This document shows, piece after piece, positions 30,658-51,174 of a stretch of DNA of 64,000 nt. Under the pieces are notes generated by a model. The model was not told the DNA's origin. It saw only the letters and a program-made list of their open reading frames with translations, and ran no database searches. Positions within the stretch are counted from its first letter, which is position 1. Each line of letters begins with the position of its first letter. The stretch spans positions 5,394,001-5,458,000 of the forward strand of contig OY294070.1 of the NCBI GenBank assembly GCA_958510875.1, given 5' to 3'. The translations under genes were made by a program, and so were the position numbers. The stretch is from Endomychus coccineus (taxonomy: Eukaryota; Arthropoda; Insecta; Coleoptera; Endomychidae).

Positions 30658-31311
30658 CTAGTGTAGAATTAATTTTTTGGGTATATTCACAGGATTTGGA
30701 GATATACGTTTCACAGAGCCCTGCTTTGTTGTTGTGGATGATGAGGGTCTCTTCTTAGAAGGTTCCACAGATGTCATCCGTCGTTCTAACGCCTCCACTT
30801 TACTAGTAATGTCATTTAGACGCATGTTCACACTGTTAAATGTGTTATTGATCTCTTTCAATTCATTTCTGTTTTCCCTCACACTATCACTGATTGTTTT
30901 ATACTCTGATTTTATATAGATCCCCATTCCATTATATTTATTCTGAATGTCCATCAGATGTTTATCAATGTTGAGAATAACCTTGTCATTCGTTAAGTTA
31001 TGTTCATCCAGATCCTTGTTGATATCTTTGATCAAATTATCAACCCTAACATTGAAGGTATCTTTAAGACTGGTTTCCGTTTTCAGATTCAGTTTGTGTG
31101 TTAATTTATCAACATATACTTTATTTGCAACATCTCCATCATCATTCGGTGATTTTACGTTGCACAATCTACGATTTTCCATATCATAACTTCCATCGCT
31201 CGTTAGGAATAATCCTTGTCCGTGAACTTGTTTGAAATTATTATTAAATACATTTGTATCATATATCCACATGGAAGAGGAGGCTCTGCCAAACTTATCC
31301 ATTGAAACCAT
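30658..31311 (-). CDS. Fiber-like trimeric protein
   Basis: A 217-codon frame; its ATG (31309-31311) overlaps the end of the upstream gene (stop at 31295-31297). Residues ~35-70 (DGSYDMENRRLCNVKSPNDD, then DVANKVYVDKL) have the form 'G-x-YD-x-x-N-x-R-x-x-N-x-x-x-P-x-x-x-x-DA-x-NK-x-Y-VD' of phage tail-fiber and other trimeric spike proteins. A long coiled-coil stretch follows (residues ~75-175, many Asn/Asp/Lys/Leu heptads), then a basic Ser/Thr tail. A trimeric vertex fiber is a reasonable inference, consistent with the penton and capsid genes nearby; no receptor-binding head is apparent. Confidence 0.6.
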   Translation of the reverse strand: MVSMDKFGRASSSMWIYDTNVFNNNFKQVHGQGLFLTSDGSYDMENRRLCNVKSPNDDGDVANKVYVDKLTHKLNLKTETSLKDTFNVRVDNLIKDINKDLDEHNLTNDKVILNIDKHLMDIQNKYNGMGIYIKSEYKTISDSVRENRNELKEINNTFNSVNMRLNDITSKVEALERRMTSVEPSKKRPSSSTTTKQGSVKRISPNPVNIPKKLILH

Positions 31312-32359
31312 CTTTATAACTGAGATGAATTTGTCTTACACCTGGTTTTTGTTCAATTACCCCTGCCTCTATCAATTCTTCTATTATAGAGATTATCTCA
31401 TTGTGATGATTATGGTTACCTGCATGCGAGGATGCAACAAGAAGTCTCAGTCTATCCACAATTTCGTTAACGTCATCCCAATAAACATATTCGATAGGTT
31501 TCTCGTTATATTCAAGCATATCATTTTTGATATATGCACTTCCAGTGTATGTTTTGGCTCTGGGTCTTTTCATGGAATTAATCAAAGGTTTCAGTACATT
31601 TTTGTATTTTACAATGTTTCTTATTCGATCAGCTGGATCGTTATTACGCCTATGGGCACTAGTCATTTCCATCATTTGACTGTAATTTTTCCCATCTTCC
31701 ACAGTGTAAGTATCAGGTAGAACATCTCTATAAAATATCAAATTATACAGTCCTGTGGTACCCTTGAACGGAGTACCCTTGATAATTATATTACTCTCAC
31801 TATCAATTTCTATAGGTTGATTACCCATGAACCATTTGTCTAAAGTTGAATTATATTGCAATCCCATTCTATCATCGTATTTCTTGACATCATCATCCAA
31901 TAGGAATCCTTCCAAGTAATAACGTGCTAATGTGGGGTATTGTTGCAGAAACTCCTCTGTAGCCTCTGCATTATCTTTCTTATGTTTTCTGAATTCTTCA
32001 CGAATCTGATCGATAGTAGGTTCGAGGGTAAACACATCCTCCTCAGTATTTTGGGGGTTATATACGAACTCTTCCCCTTCAGTTACAATATTTGGGATTG
32101 GTATGTTCTCCATTTGTGTTGCTGTAGAAACAATACTTTTAGGTTTAACCAACGAATTTTGTTTGATTATTTCAGCATTTTTCGCAATTTCCTCCAGAGG
32201 TTTAGATACATTCCTGAACATATTATCTAGAATCTCATCATTTTCAGCTTTACCCAATTTCACAGCCATATATTTTTTCCTCACAACGTTTGCTAACTCC
32301 CAAATTTTTTTCTTCAATTGTTGTTTTTCTTTAAGCGTGTTACTCACACCCACGTCCAT
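31295..32359 (-). CDS. Conserved Polinton protein, unknown role
   Basis: A 354-codon frame from ATG 32357-32359. The N-terminal ~120 residues are charged and probably helical. The middle has LARYYLEGFLLDDDVKKYDD and a GLQYN...KWFMGNQPIEI region, followed by IKGTPFKGTTGLYNLIFYRD. A basic KRPRAKTYTGSAY motif precedes YVYWDDVNEIVDRLRLLVAS and HHNEIISIIEELIEAGVI. I recall this family only as an accompanying gene in insect Polinton-like loci; no enzymatic motif is seen. Its place between ATPase and fiber suggests a virion or DNA-binding core role. It overlaps the fiber ATG by 17 bases, which implies coordinated expression. Confidence 0.65.
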   Translation of the reverse strand: MDVGVSNTLKEKQQLKKKIWELANVVRKKYMAVKLGKAENDEILDNMFRNVSKPLEEIAKNAEIIKQNSLVKPKSIVSTATQMENIPIPNIVTEGEEFVYNPQNTEEDVFTLEPTIDQIREEFRKHKKDNAEATEEFLQQYPTLARYYLEGFLLDDDVKKYDDRMGLQYNSTLDKWFMGNQPIEIDSESNIIIKGTPFKGTTGLYNLIFYRDVLPDTYTVEDGKNYSQMMEMTSAHRRNNDPADRIRNIVKYKNVLKPLINSMKRPRAKTYTGSAYIKNDMLEYNEKPIEYVYWDDVNEIVDRLRLLVASSHAGNHNHHNEIISIIEELIEAGVIEQKPGVRQIHLSYKDGFNG

Positions 32360-32401
32360 GCTGAGCGGGTTGTCTATTTCAAATGAAAGTATATATACAT
32401 G

Positions 32402-33127
32402 TTAGATGTATATATAACTATCAAAACCTTTGCGATAACGTCCTTTGTTCATATCACAGTCTTTGTTTATCATAAGGAATCCATATTTATCTTTCCAACA
32501 TACGCTACATATCTCTTTGAATTTTTCGAGTGACATGTCGGTACTTATATGATCGGTGAATATATGTTTCAAATTGAGCTCATCCTGTTTGAAAATAATC
32601 AAGCAATTGGCATTGTCGCGCAATCCATGTTTTGGACATTTAGCAAAAGACTGGCAAAGATAGAAACTATCAATTGAGTTGTGTCTCCCTCTTGAAAAAT
32701 AAGCACGAATTTTCTCCTGTTTCTCAAACATCACGTCATCGAATATTATGATTGAATTAGGCCTCGCTTCTGTGGGGTCTATGACCTCATCACTTTCGGT
32801 AAAAGGAAAATATCCAAGCCCCTCAATTTTCTTCAATGTCTCCTTTAGTAACTGGTATTTTGGTTGGTGTAAAGACTTTGAATATATGTACACGTTTTCA
32901 AATTTCAGACCGTTTGCATCTAACAATAGAGATAACATCACATTTGTTTTCCCACAATTACTTGGACCACAGATTATTGTTCGTAGAGTATTAGGCAGCA
33001 AAGAGCTGTGACGTTGTGGTTGTTCAACATTCTCATTGCTTGACCCTAAGTTCATAATACTCAACGAGTCTTTTTGCTTAACAATCTTCATCATGCCTGA
33101 AGGCGAATCGAAATCATACTGGAACAT
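32402..33127 (-). CDS. DNA-packaging ATPase (A32/FtsK-HerA type)
   Basis: A 241-codon frame from ATG 33125-33127. Walker A is GPSNCGKTN and Walker B is NSIIIFDDV. A sensor-like region (YFSRGRHNSIDSFYLCQSFAKCPKH) follows, as in the A32-type packaging ATPases of nucleocytoplasmic viruses, virophages and Polintons. The protein pumps the element DNA into preformed capsids. It is the first gene next to the right arm; its upstream region (33128-33494) carries a 20-bp repeat array with CACGTG. The length fits the family (220-260 residues). No damage is seen. Confidence 0.9.
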   Translation of the reverse strand: MFQYDFDSPSGMMKIVKQKDSLSIMNLGSSNENVEQPQRHSSLLPNTLRTIICGPSNCGKTNVMLSLLLDANGLKFENVYIYSKSLHQPKYQLLKETLKKIEGLGYFPFTESDEVIDPTEARPNSIIIFDDVMFEKQEKIRAYFSRGRHNSIDSFYLCQSFAKCPKHGLRDNANCLIIFKQDELNLKHIFTDHISTDMSLEKFKEICSVCWKDKYGFLMINKDCDMNKGRYRKGFDSYIYI

Positions 33128-33244
33128 ATGTTAATAAGCATTTGTTTATATACTAGATGATGATGTTATATTGTGTATGTCTGATCGCGCGGTTAGGTGC
33201 TTCTACGGTTCTGTCAAAATCAGGTATCAAATACATGTTAAATA

Positions 33245-33445
33245 GGTATGAATGCTGGAACACGTGTCTGAATGTTGAAACACGTGTCTGAATGTTGAAA
33301 CACGTGTCTGAAACACGTGTCTGAATGCTGAAACACGTGTCTGAATGTTGAAACACGTGTCTGAATGTTGAAACACGTGTCTGAATGTTGAAACACGTGT
33401 CTGAATGTTGAAACACTTGTCTGAATGTTAAAGCATGTGTTGAAT
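33245..33445. repeat. 20-bp CACGTG tandem array upstream of the ATPase gene
   Basis: About ten units of TGTTGAAACACGTGTCTGAA, one shortened to 13 bp and two degenerate at the right end (CACTTG, CATGTG). Each intact unit has the palindrome ACACGTGT. The array starts ~120 bp upstream of the ATPase start codon, so it may act as a promoter/enhancer for the leftward genes. Confidence 0.85.
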
Positions 33446-33494
33446 CATGCGAAAAAACATGTGTATGAATGTAATTCAATCATTATGATTATTC

Positions 33495-35252
33495 ACATTT
33501 TATTCCTCATTAGCCCATCATAGTTCGTGAACGATGATGACGTCATCATCGTTCGTGAACTATGGTCGCCGGATTGAATCAGTTACTGTCATCGGTTCGA
33601 AGCAGTGACGTCATCATCGTTCGTAAACTATGGTCGCCGGATTGAAACAATGACAAAGCAGTCTTTGTCACGTGGTGGTGACACCTACACGAAGCAGCCT
33701 GTACCTTCGGTCCGCCATGACATCTGTCACGTGACACCTACACGAAGCAGCCTGTACCTTTAGCTCACCATGACAGCTGTCACGTGTTGGTGACACCTAC
33801 ACGAAGCAACCTGTACCTTTGGTTCACCATGACAGCTGTCATATGGTGGCGACATCTCCATGAAGCAGCCTGTACCCAAGGGTCGCCATGACAGCTGTCA
33901 CGTGGTGGCGACATCTCCACGAAGCATTCTGTACCTTTAGCTCACCATGACAGCTGTCACGTGTTGGTGACACCTACACGAAGCAACCTGTACCTTTGGT
34001 TCACCATGACAGCTGTCATATGATGGCGACATCTCCATGAAGCAGCCTGTACCCAAGGGTCGCCATGACAGCTGTCACGTGGTGGCGACATCTCCACGAA
34101 GCGTTCTGTACCTTTAGCTCACCATGACAGCTGTCACGTGTTGGTGACACCTACACGAAGCAACCTGTACCTTTGGTTCACCATGACAGCTGTCATATGG
34201 TGGCGACATCTCCATGAAGCAGCCTGTACCCAAGGGTCGCCATGACAGCTGTCACGTGGTGGCGACATCTCCACGAAGCATTCTGTACCTTCGATGACAG
34301 CTGTCACGTGGTGGTGACATCTCCATGAAGCAGCCTGTACCTTTGGACCAAAGGTACAGATTGCTTCCTAGAGGTGGCGGAGCCCCCTCCACGAAGCAGT
34401 CTGTACCTTGGGTTCGCCATGACAGCTGTACCTTATGGTCGCCATGACAGCTGGACCTTATGGTAGCCATGACAGCTGGTCCTTATGGTCGCCATGACAG
34501 CTGGTCCTTATGGTCGCCATGACAGTTGGTCCTTATGGTCGCCATGACAGTTGGTCCTTATGGTCGCCATGACAGCTGGTTCTTATGGTCGCCATGACAG
34601 CTGGTCCTTATGGTCGCCATGACAGCTGGTCCTTATGGCCGCCATGACAGCTGGTCCTTATGGTCGCCATGACAGCTGGTTCTTATGGTCGCCATGACAG
34701 CTGGTCCTTATGGTCGCCATGACAGCTGGTCCTTATGCTCGCCATGACAGCTGGTTCTTATGCTCGCCATGACAGCTGGTTCTTATGCTCGCCATGACAG
34801 CTGGTCCTTATGGTCGCCATGACAGTTGGTTCTTATGATCGCCATGACAGCTGGTCCTTATGGTCGCCATGACAGCTGGTCCTTATGTCCACCATGACAG
34901 CTGGTTCTTATGGTCGCCATGACAGTTGGTTCTTATGAACGCCATGACAGCTGGTCCTTATGGCCGCCATGACAGCTGGTCCTTATGGTCGCCATGACAG
35001 CTGGTCCTTATGGCCGCCATGACAGTTGGACCTTAGGGCCGCCATGCTGCCATGTGTTAGTCACGTGACTCTGTACATGTGACACACTTTTTGAACACAC
35101 CCTGTATACTCTTTACAAATAAAATAAAATCCTTATCACCTACATCCTTTCAAAACTGATAAGGACGAGCTCATGCACCGGATGCACATCGACAGCTAGA
35201 CCGGAAGTGGAGACCGGATATCCTGGTGCCGTGCTAGCGGAGTTCATCTACT
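33495..35252. repeat. Right terminal inverted repeat
   Basis: Inverse of the left arms, ending ...GGAGTTCATCTACT at 35252. From inside to outside: CRE palindrome (33510-33580), a second TGACGTCA (33606), 60/120-bp repeats (33660-34425), a 25-bp array (34430-35040) and the unique terminus. It is shorter by one ~65-bp CRE unit than the inner left arm but otherwise collinear with it. Confidence 0.92.
34430..35040. repeat. 25-bp tandem array, right arm
   Basis: About 24 copies of the inverted 25-bp unit (CCTTATGGTCGCCATGACAGCTGGT). The unit order mirrors the array at 22355-22980. Confidence 0.92.
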
Positions 35253-35258
35253 TGCTTG
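35253..35258. repeat. 6-bp target-site duplication of the Polinton (right)
   Basis: TGCTTG directly follows the right terminus and matches 20353-20358. Beyond it the interrupted THAP frame resumes (LLAIPERNRF). Confidence 0.92.
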
Positions 35259-35706
35259 CGATTCCGGAAAGAAATCGTTTTAACGAGGTCTTTTAAGATG
35301 AGTAATACATTTTGACAAGAGTAACAGTTCTATTCATCTCTCAAATCAGGATAGTAAAAATTATTTTACTTAAAACGTGAGGTTATTATCAATCAATCTT
35401 TGTATTGTGGGGCTTGAAATTTGAACGATATGGCGCCTAATTCTGACAACATACTTCGATCCATGCGCCAGCTGGTGGCTGAGCGAGGGACTACGAGTTT
35501 GGCGACATGTAAGAGACTTATCTCAAACATAGATTCCAGACCTGTATATATGACCTTGGTTTACACCGTTCACCGCATAGCAAGACGGTAGGGGAAATAC
35601 CGCGAGAAACGTAGAGGGACCTCTATATTAATCATCGAGTTAGAATAGAACGCTTTATAGTTGTTCTGTGATAGCGGACCAATAAGCTTATAGGCTCTAT
35701 TTATAT

Positions 35707-36123
35707 CAAAGAGTTCTATATATAGAGATGACAAGTTGTATCGTTTGTATATAAAGAGAACGTATTTTAGGAGTCCAGCGCGGTTACCCTCTATCCGCGT
35801 CCCAAGCGATCGAGTCGACTAGTTTTTGCAAGTGAACTTGGGTGAAGCAACATTGTTTCACACCACAATTTTCGTCGTTCAAGATTTTCAGGAAAGTTGT
35901 AAAATAAATAGATAATAATTCATAAATAACAAACAAATTGAGGTTAAATCACTCAAAAACAATAATATAACCAAAACGAAATAACGAAAATAACTTTACT
36001 CTGCTGCAATAGCGTCAGAAATGAATAGTCGTCTGCCTCGATCATGCGTAAAGAACGAAAAAAGGGAGACTCCCAAAGTACGGTATAAATCCGACTTGTC
36101 ATCTCTATATATAGAACTCTTTG
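35707..36123. mobile_element. 417-bp MITE with 8-bp TSD
   Basis: Terminal inverted repeats begin CAAAGAGTTCTATATATAGA and run about 30 bp (to GATGACAAG). The flanking direct repeat ATTTATAT is at 35699-35706 and 36124-36131. An 8-bp duplication and CA start fit hAT or P non-autonomous elements. The interior has no open frame. Confidence 0.8.
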
Positions 36124-36141
36124 ATTTATATAGTACGCATA

Positions 36142-36180
36142 AATAACTCTACTACCGTACCGTACAGGTAGTAGAGTTAT
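36142..36180. repeat. Short hairpin
   Basis: ATAACTCTACTACC and GGTAGTAGAGTTAT are inverted copies separated by 11 bp, 19 bp after the MITE. Confidence 0.6.
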
Positions 36181-37190
36181 CTACGATAGTTCGTCTGTGG
36201 CCCTGAAATGGAATCAAGCTATGTAAATGAAATGAATTAGAAACTATTATTGAGTCATTTATGCTATAATTAACAAAACTGAAGTGAAAGAGAACCGATT
36301 TCGCTATCCCAGCCGTGTTCACCTTTATGAAAAAATTTCAAAGTCAATCAGAGAACCTTTGACAGGCAGTACAGAACGTCAAACTTGAGGATAAAAGGAA
36401 CTTACCTTTCCTATTATATTTTTACTGCATCTCAATGTTACACAAATAACTAATAAAGTAACTGGGTACACTTAGAACAAACTGCAAATTAAAACAACAA
36501 TGCATTTATTGCTATTTCTTGTTTTACAATTAGGCAATATCTGCAAAAAAATTCATTTTCTATTTGTATACATATTCCTACATAAAAACCTATAATACCG
36601 AAAGTAAATTGTACATACAATACACATATTTCACGGATATGTAACTGGTGAATCCAAAATATGTTCATTACATTTTCATAGTTAATTTGATTAATATTGT
36701 CAAACATTCTTTCATTACCTACTCTGGAAAGTATTTCTGGTACTGGTTAAGGTGAAGTCTTAAAAACTATAAAACACTGCCTTACTATTATAACCTATCC
36801 TGTATGGGCTTCATCTTGGAAAACATTGCTCAGCTTAAGTAGTATTGGTAATTTCTAGTCTATTAAATCACTGTTCCTTGAAAACCGTTCATATTAATTC
36901 AGGTAATAAGTTACGGTAGGATGTGTTTTGAAGTTCGCGTCGCTGACACTGGTACCAGTGCTACCACTACAAACCATAGAGATCATATAGCTCTATACTA
37001 TAGTACTATATGATCTCTATGCTACAAACAGGCGACCTTAACCAGCACCGTATTTAATAAATTTAGTGAATGAAAGATCCGTTTACTACGATTTTGAAAC
37101 GTACATTAAATCTTCAAAACCTAGTAATTTAGCCGAAAATTTCACACTCTCACCTCTGGTGTGAATATAAATAATTACCAAACGTAAGTA
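36181..37190. other. Intergenic, only a small hairpin seen
   Basis: No credible gene. A 16-bp-arm hairpin (CATAGAGATCATATAG / CTATATGATCTCTATG) lies at 36975-37021. The 72-codon minus frame at 36489-36707 has no recognisable features. Confidence 0.4.
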
Positions 37191-37194
37191 TAAA

Positions 37195-37775
37195 AAAGCA
37201 TACTGTCAACACATGGTGACCGGGAACTACAGCGGACAAAAAAAAAACATATCAATCCCAAATTAATTGGAATCGTTTGGAGGTGATTCGAGGTTGAATT
37301 GCAACGTTACGAGGTCAACAGTTGATTAATAAATAATTTATTGACGATGAAGGTGGCAGACATAAATGTTAATAATGACTTCCTATCAAATTCGAGTACT
37401 CAAATCGATAAGAAATGTTTTTTTTCATTGTTATGTTTCATTATTTAATTAGTTATTCGCAAAAATCAGCTGATCTTTTCACTTTAGGTGAAACGATTTA
37501 ACGCGTCGTTTCCACTAAATTAAAAAAAACAGTTGATTTTCGTGAATTACTGATTGAATATTGACCTCGTAACAATGAAAATGAATTAGATGCAAAGTCG
37601 TTAATATTAACATTTATGTCTTCCAACTTCATGGTCATATTTTGATTGATTATTTATTAATCAACTATTGACATGGTAACGTTGCCCTTCGACCTCAATT
37701 CACATCCAAACGATTTCAAATAATTTCGGAACGATACATATGTTTTTGTCAGCTATCGTTCTGGATCACATGGTG
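37195..37775. mobile_element. ~580-bp fold-back element
   Basis: The left side (CACATGGTGACCGGGAAC ... AACAGTTGATTAATAAATAA ... AGACATAAATGTTAATA) is repeated inverted on the right (TATTAACATTTATGTCT ... TTATTTATTAATCAACTATTG ... GATCACATGGTG), with many substitutions. No open frame is present. It is an old non-autonomous DNA element. Confidence 0.65.
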
Positions 37776-37816
37776 GCACGACAACCCGAGCCCAACCACA
37801 ATCTTGCTTACTATTC

Positions 37817-37987
37817 ATCAATATCTATAAAGTTATAAATTGTTATGTGGCGCAGTCGGTCGGGAGTGTATGTAAACGACGATTATAAAAAAAATTACAT
37901 AAACATGAATTTTAAATCCAACCTGAATCCCTTTCCTACCGACTGCGCCATATAATATGTTTAATTTTAACTATGTAGATATTGATG
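37817..37987. mobile_element. 171-bp MITE
   Basis: Inverted arms of about 45 bp: CATCAATATCTATAAAG to TGTGGCGCAGTCGGT, matched by ACCGACTGCGCCATA to GTAGATATTGATG. The core is AT-rich and non-coding. About 700 bp of AT-rich intergenic DNA with no features follow before the P5CDH stop codon. Confidence 0.65.
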
Positions 37988-38701
37988 TAATTAAAATTGT
38001 TAACATCATATTACGCTGTAAAGCCACCATGACAAATACTTAGCATCTTAACCTCACTACCATATAATAAACTATGAATAAATATAGAATCTGAAAAAAA
38101 AAACAAGTAACAAAATATTTCATTCACTTTAGTTCGTTATAAGCTACGGAGCTATCAAAAAGTGTTCACCTCATTTCAATTTAGACTAAAATTGAAAACG
38201 TCACACTCTACGGTCGATTTTTGATATTCGATTGCAAAATTGCATACGCCCAAAAACTTTAACGAATTTTTTCGATTTTGACTAATATTTGAGTTTCAGA
38301 TCAAACGACTTGTGCAAATTTGATCCAAATAAAATTATAAAATGCTCACAATAAAAGGATAGATTTATTCTTAATTACACACAGATATAATCAGAATTCC
38401 ACATAGAAATACTTCTAAAGGTCCTGTGCCACAACTCAAAACCTGAATCTTCTCTCATTTACTCATTTTAAATGGCGGAAACAGGTTTTTCTCATATAAA
38501 TCGATTTCTTCCATAATCAAGTCGTCTGAACGTTTAGATTGTTTTTTTTTCACGAGGCATGCAATATTCGATTGTTAGTGACGAACATTAATTGAAATGA
38601 CTTTTTGTTCTTCCCAGCACACATACGAAACCGTTTCTATCACAATAATTTTGTAATTTCCCCGCATAGATCTTATAATTACGTTACAGCTAAGTTGCCT
38701 C

Positions 38702-49906
<11,205 letters not shown>

Positions 49907-51174
49907 TTCTTGGCTGATTACTGGTTACTTAGGGTTGCCTTTCGAGTTATTTTCCTTATTTTGCCGGTTTATTCGATTTTGTGAGAAGACACCATTTGAC
50001 ACTTCATTTATGACGTAACATAAAATTCATGTAACCATAAATTCATCGCATTTTAACCGATACCAACCGGTCTTCGTTTTAAGAAAAAAGTCCCGGAAGC
50101 TATAGAAATGAATTGGAATATCGAGTTTGTTTCAAATTTAACTGAAACTTGCTAAGTTCGTAAAATAATTCAAGTACGGTTTCTATCATACAAATTAACA
50201 TTTTCGAAAAAAGGAAACATTGCATTAGGGAAAGTTTTGCTCACTGTGCGATAGGAAATACCATGAATACTGAGCATGTTGTGCCAGTGAGAAAATAACA
50301 TAGAGGTAGTGTATAAATAGAGATAAAAAGCTCTCCATAAACGTCAATGGGTCAATGTTAGATGTTAAGCCACAATTATTGAGATTGAAACATGTTACTA
50401 TTATGGGGAATAATGATAACGTTGCCACAAAGAAGTCTAGACCAACGTTGCCGCATTTTATTGCTACTCTTTCATCGTTATCACATCTCATGATCAACTT
50501 CATCACAAATTAAATTATTATGGGAAATTTTATATATATTTTTGGTAATAGTTTATTTGAAATGTGATTGATTGATTTTCCTTCTTTGAACACATTTGAT
50601 TTTGCTAGCCCTTCAATACATTATCATTGTCAATGGGTATGTACTTTCTGGTGGGGGGTACAGTACCTGGCCTAGAGGCTCTCGTGCAAGAAGTCTAGGG
50701 TGACGAAAAGTCAAACTACAAAATTTGCGTCTAAAATAGTGGATTTTTAAGGGGTTGAAAAGTCTTGGTGCTGATTACTTTAAGGGACAAGAGTTCCTCT
50801 AAGGGACCCTACAAGCGACTAGAGGGAGCGATTCTGGTCCCTTAGAGTAATCCTAATCAGCGCCAGAAGTGATAACTTTTCAAAACCTTGATAATTTCAT
50901 TTTTTGCCAAGCGCCGAGTCTTAAGAATAGCGCGGAGCTTGGCCTCTTGTTATTTTAGACACGAAATAAGTTCTAAAAAGCCTCAATAATTCTTGTTAAT
51001 TCGGCCAACATTTTACATAGCGTCTCAAGATCATGAAGTTTCGTGGCTTAGCCACAGATTAGAATAGTAACGTATATCTTGTAGTTCTGTTTTGATCTGT
51101 GTTGTTACATCAATCAAATTGACATTGTTGTCATTCGAATCGTACCGTAAACAAACGCTGTAAACAATAGCATA
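49907..51174. promoter_or_regulatory. Divergent intergenic region P5CDH / zinc-finger gene, with MITE
   Basis: Should contain both promoters. A fold-back at about 50690-50970 has inverted arms (GCGTCTAAAATAGTGGATTTTTAAGGGGTTGAAAAG-type left arm and AACTTTTCAAAACC ... TTATTTTAGAC right arm) and looks like a MITE. The 93-codon minus frame at 50225-50506 has no splice context or motif. Confidence 0.5.

Larger units (their letters stand above)
20359..35252. mobile_element. Polinton/Maverick (adintovirus-like) element, 14.9 kb, no PolB
   Basis: The termini are AGTAGATGAACTCCGC and its inverse, with AG at the outer ends and a 6-bp target duplication TGCTTG. Inverted arms of about 1.8 kb enclose a 9.1-kb coding block. 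Leftward genes in order from the right: packaging ATPase, 354-residue protein, fiber-like protein, integrase, PLA2 protein, protease, penton-like protein, probable capsid protein, MSV199 protein. One or two rightward ORFs lie at the left edge. Integrase, protease, ATPase and two capsid-type proteins are the known Polinton/adintovirus set. A protein-primed DNA polymerase B of roughly 3 kb is expected in such elements and is absent. Most frames are open, so the copy is fairly young, although the integrase has a stop. Confidence 0.93.
20053..35558. mobile_element. P-superfamily element carrying a THAP fragment, split by the Polinton
   Basis: The left end CACGGTCGTATATACAG (20053) and right end CTGTATATATGACCTTG (35558) are inverted repeats. 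They are flanked by the perfect 8-bp duplication GTTTACAC at 20045-20052 and 35559-35566. Without the Polinton the element would be about 610 bp. The left half encodes a THAP zinc-finger start (20244-20358) that resumes after the Polinton (35253-35295). THAP DNA-binding domain, 8-bp duplication and CA-start termini together fit P elements. The right half shares GGCGAC-ATGTAAGAGAC and CTCAGCC-like text with the MITEs at 4572, 5590 and 60722, so those are its internally deleted relatives. Confidence 0.85.
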
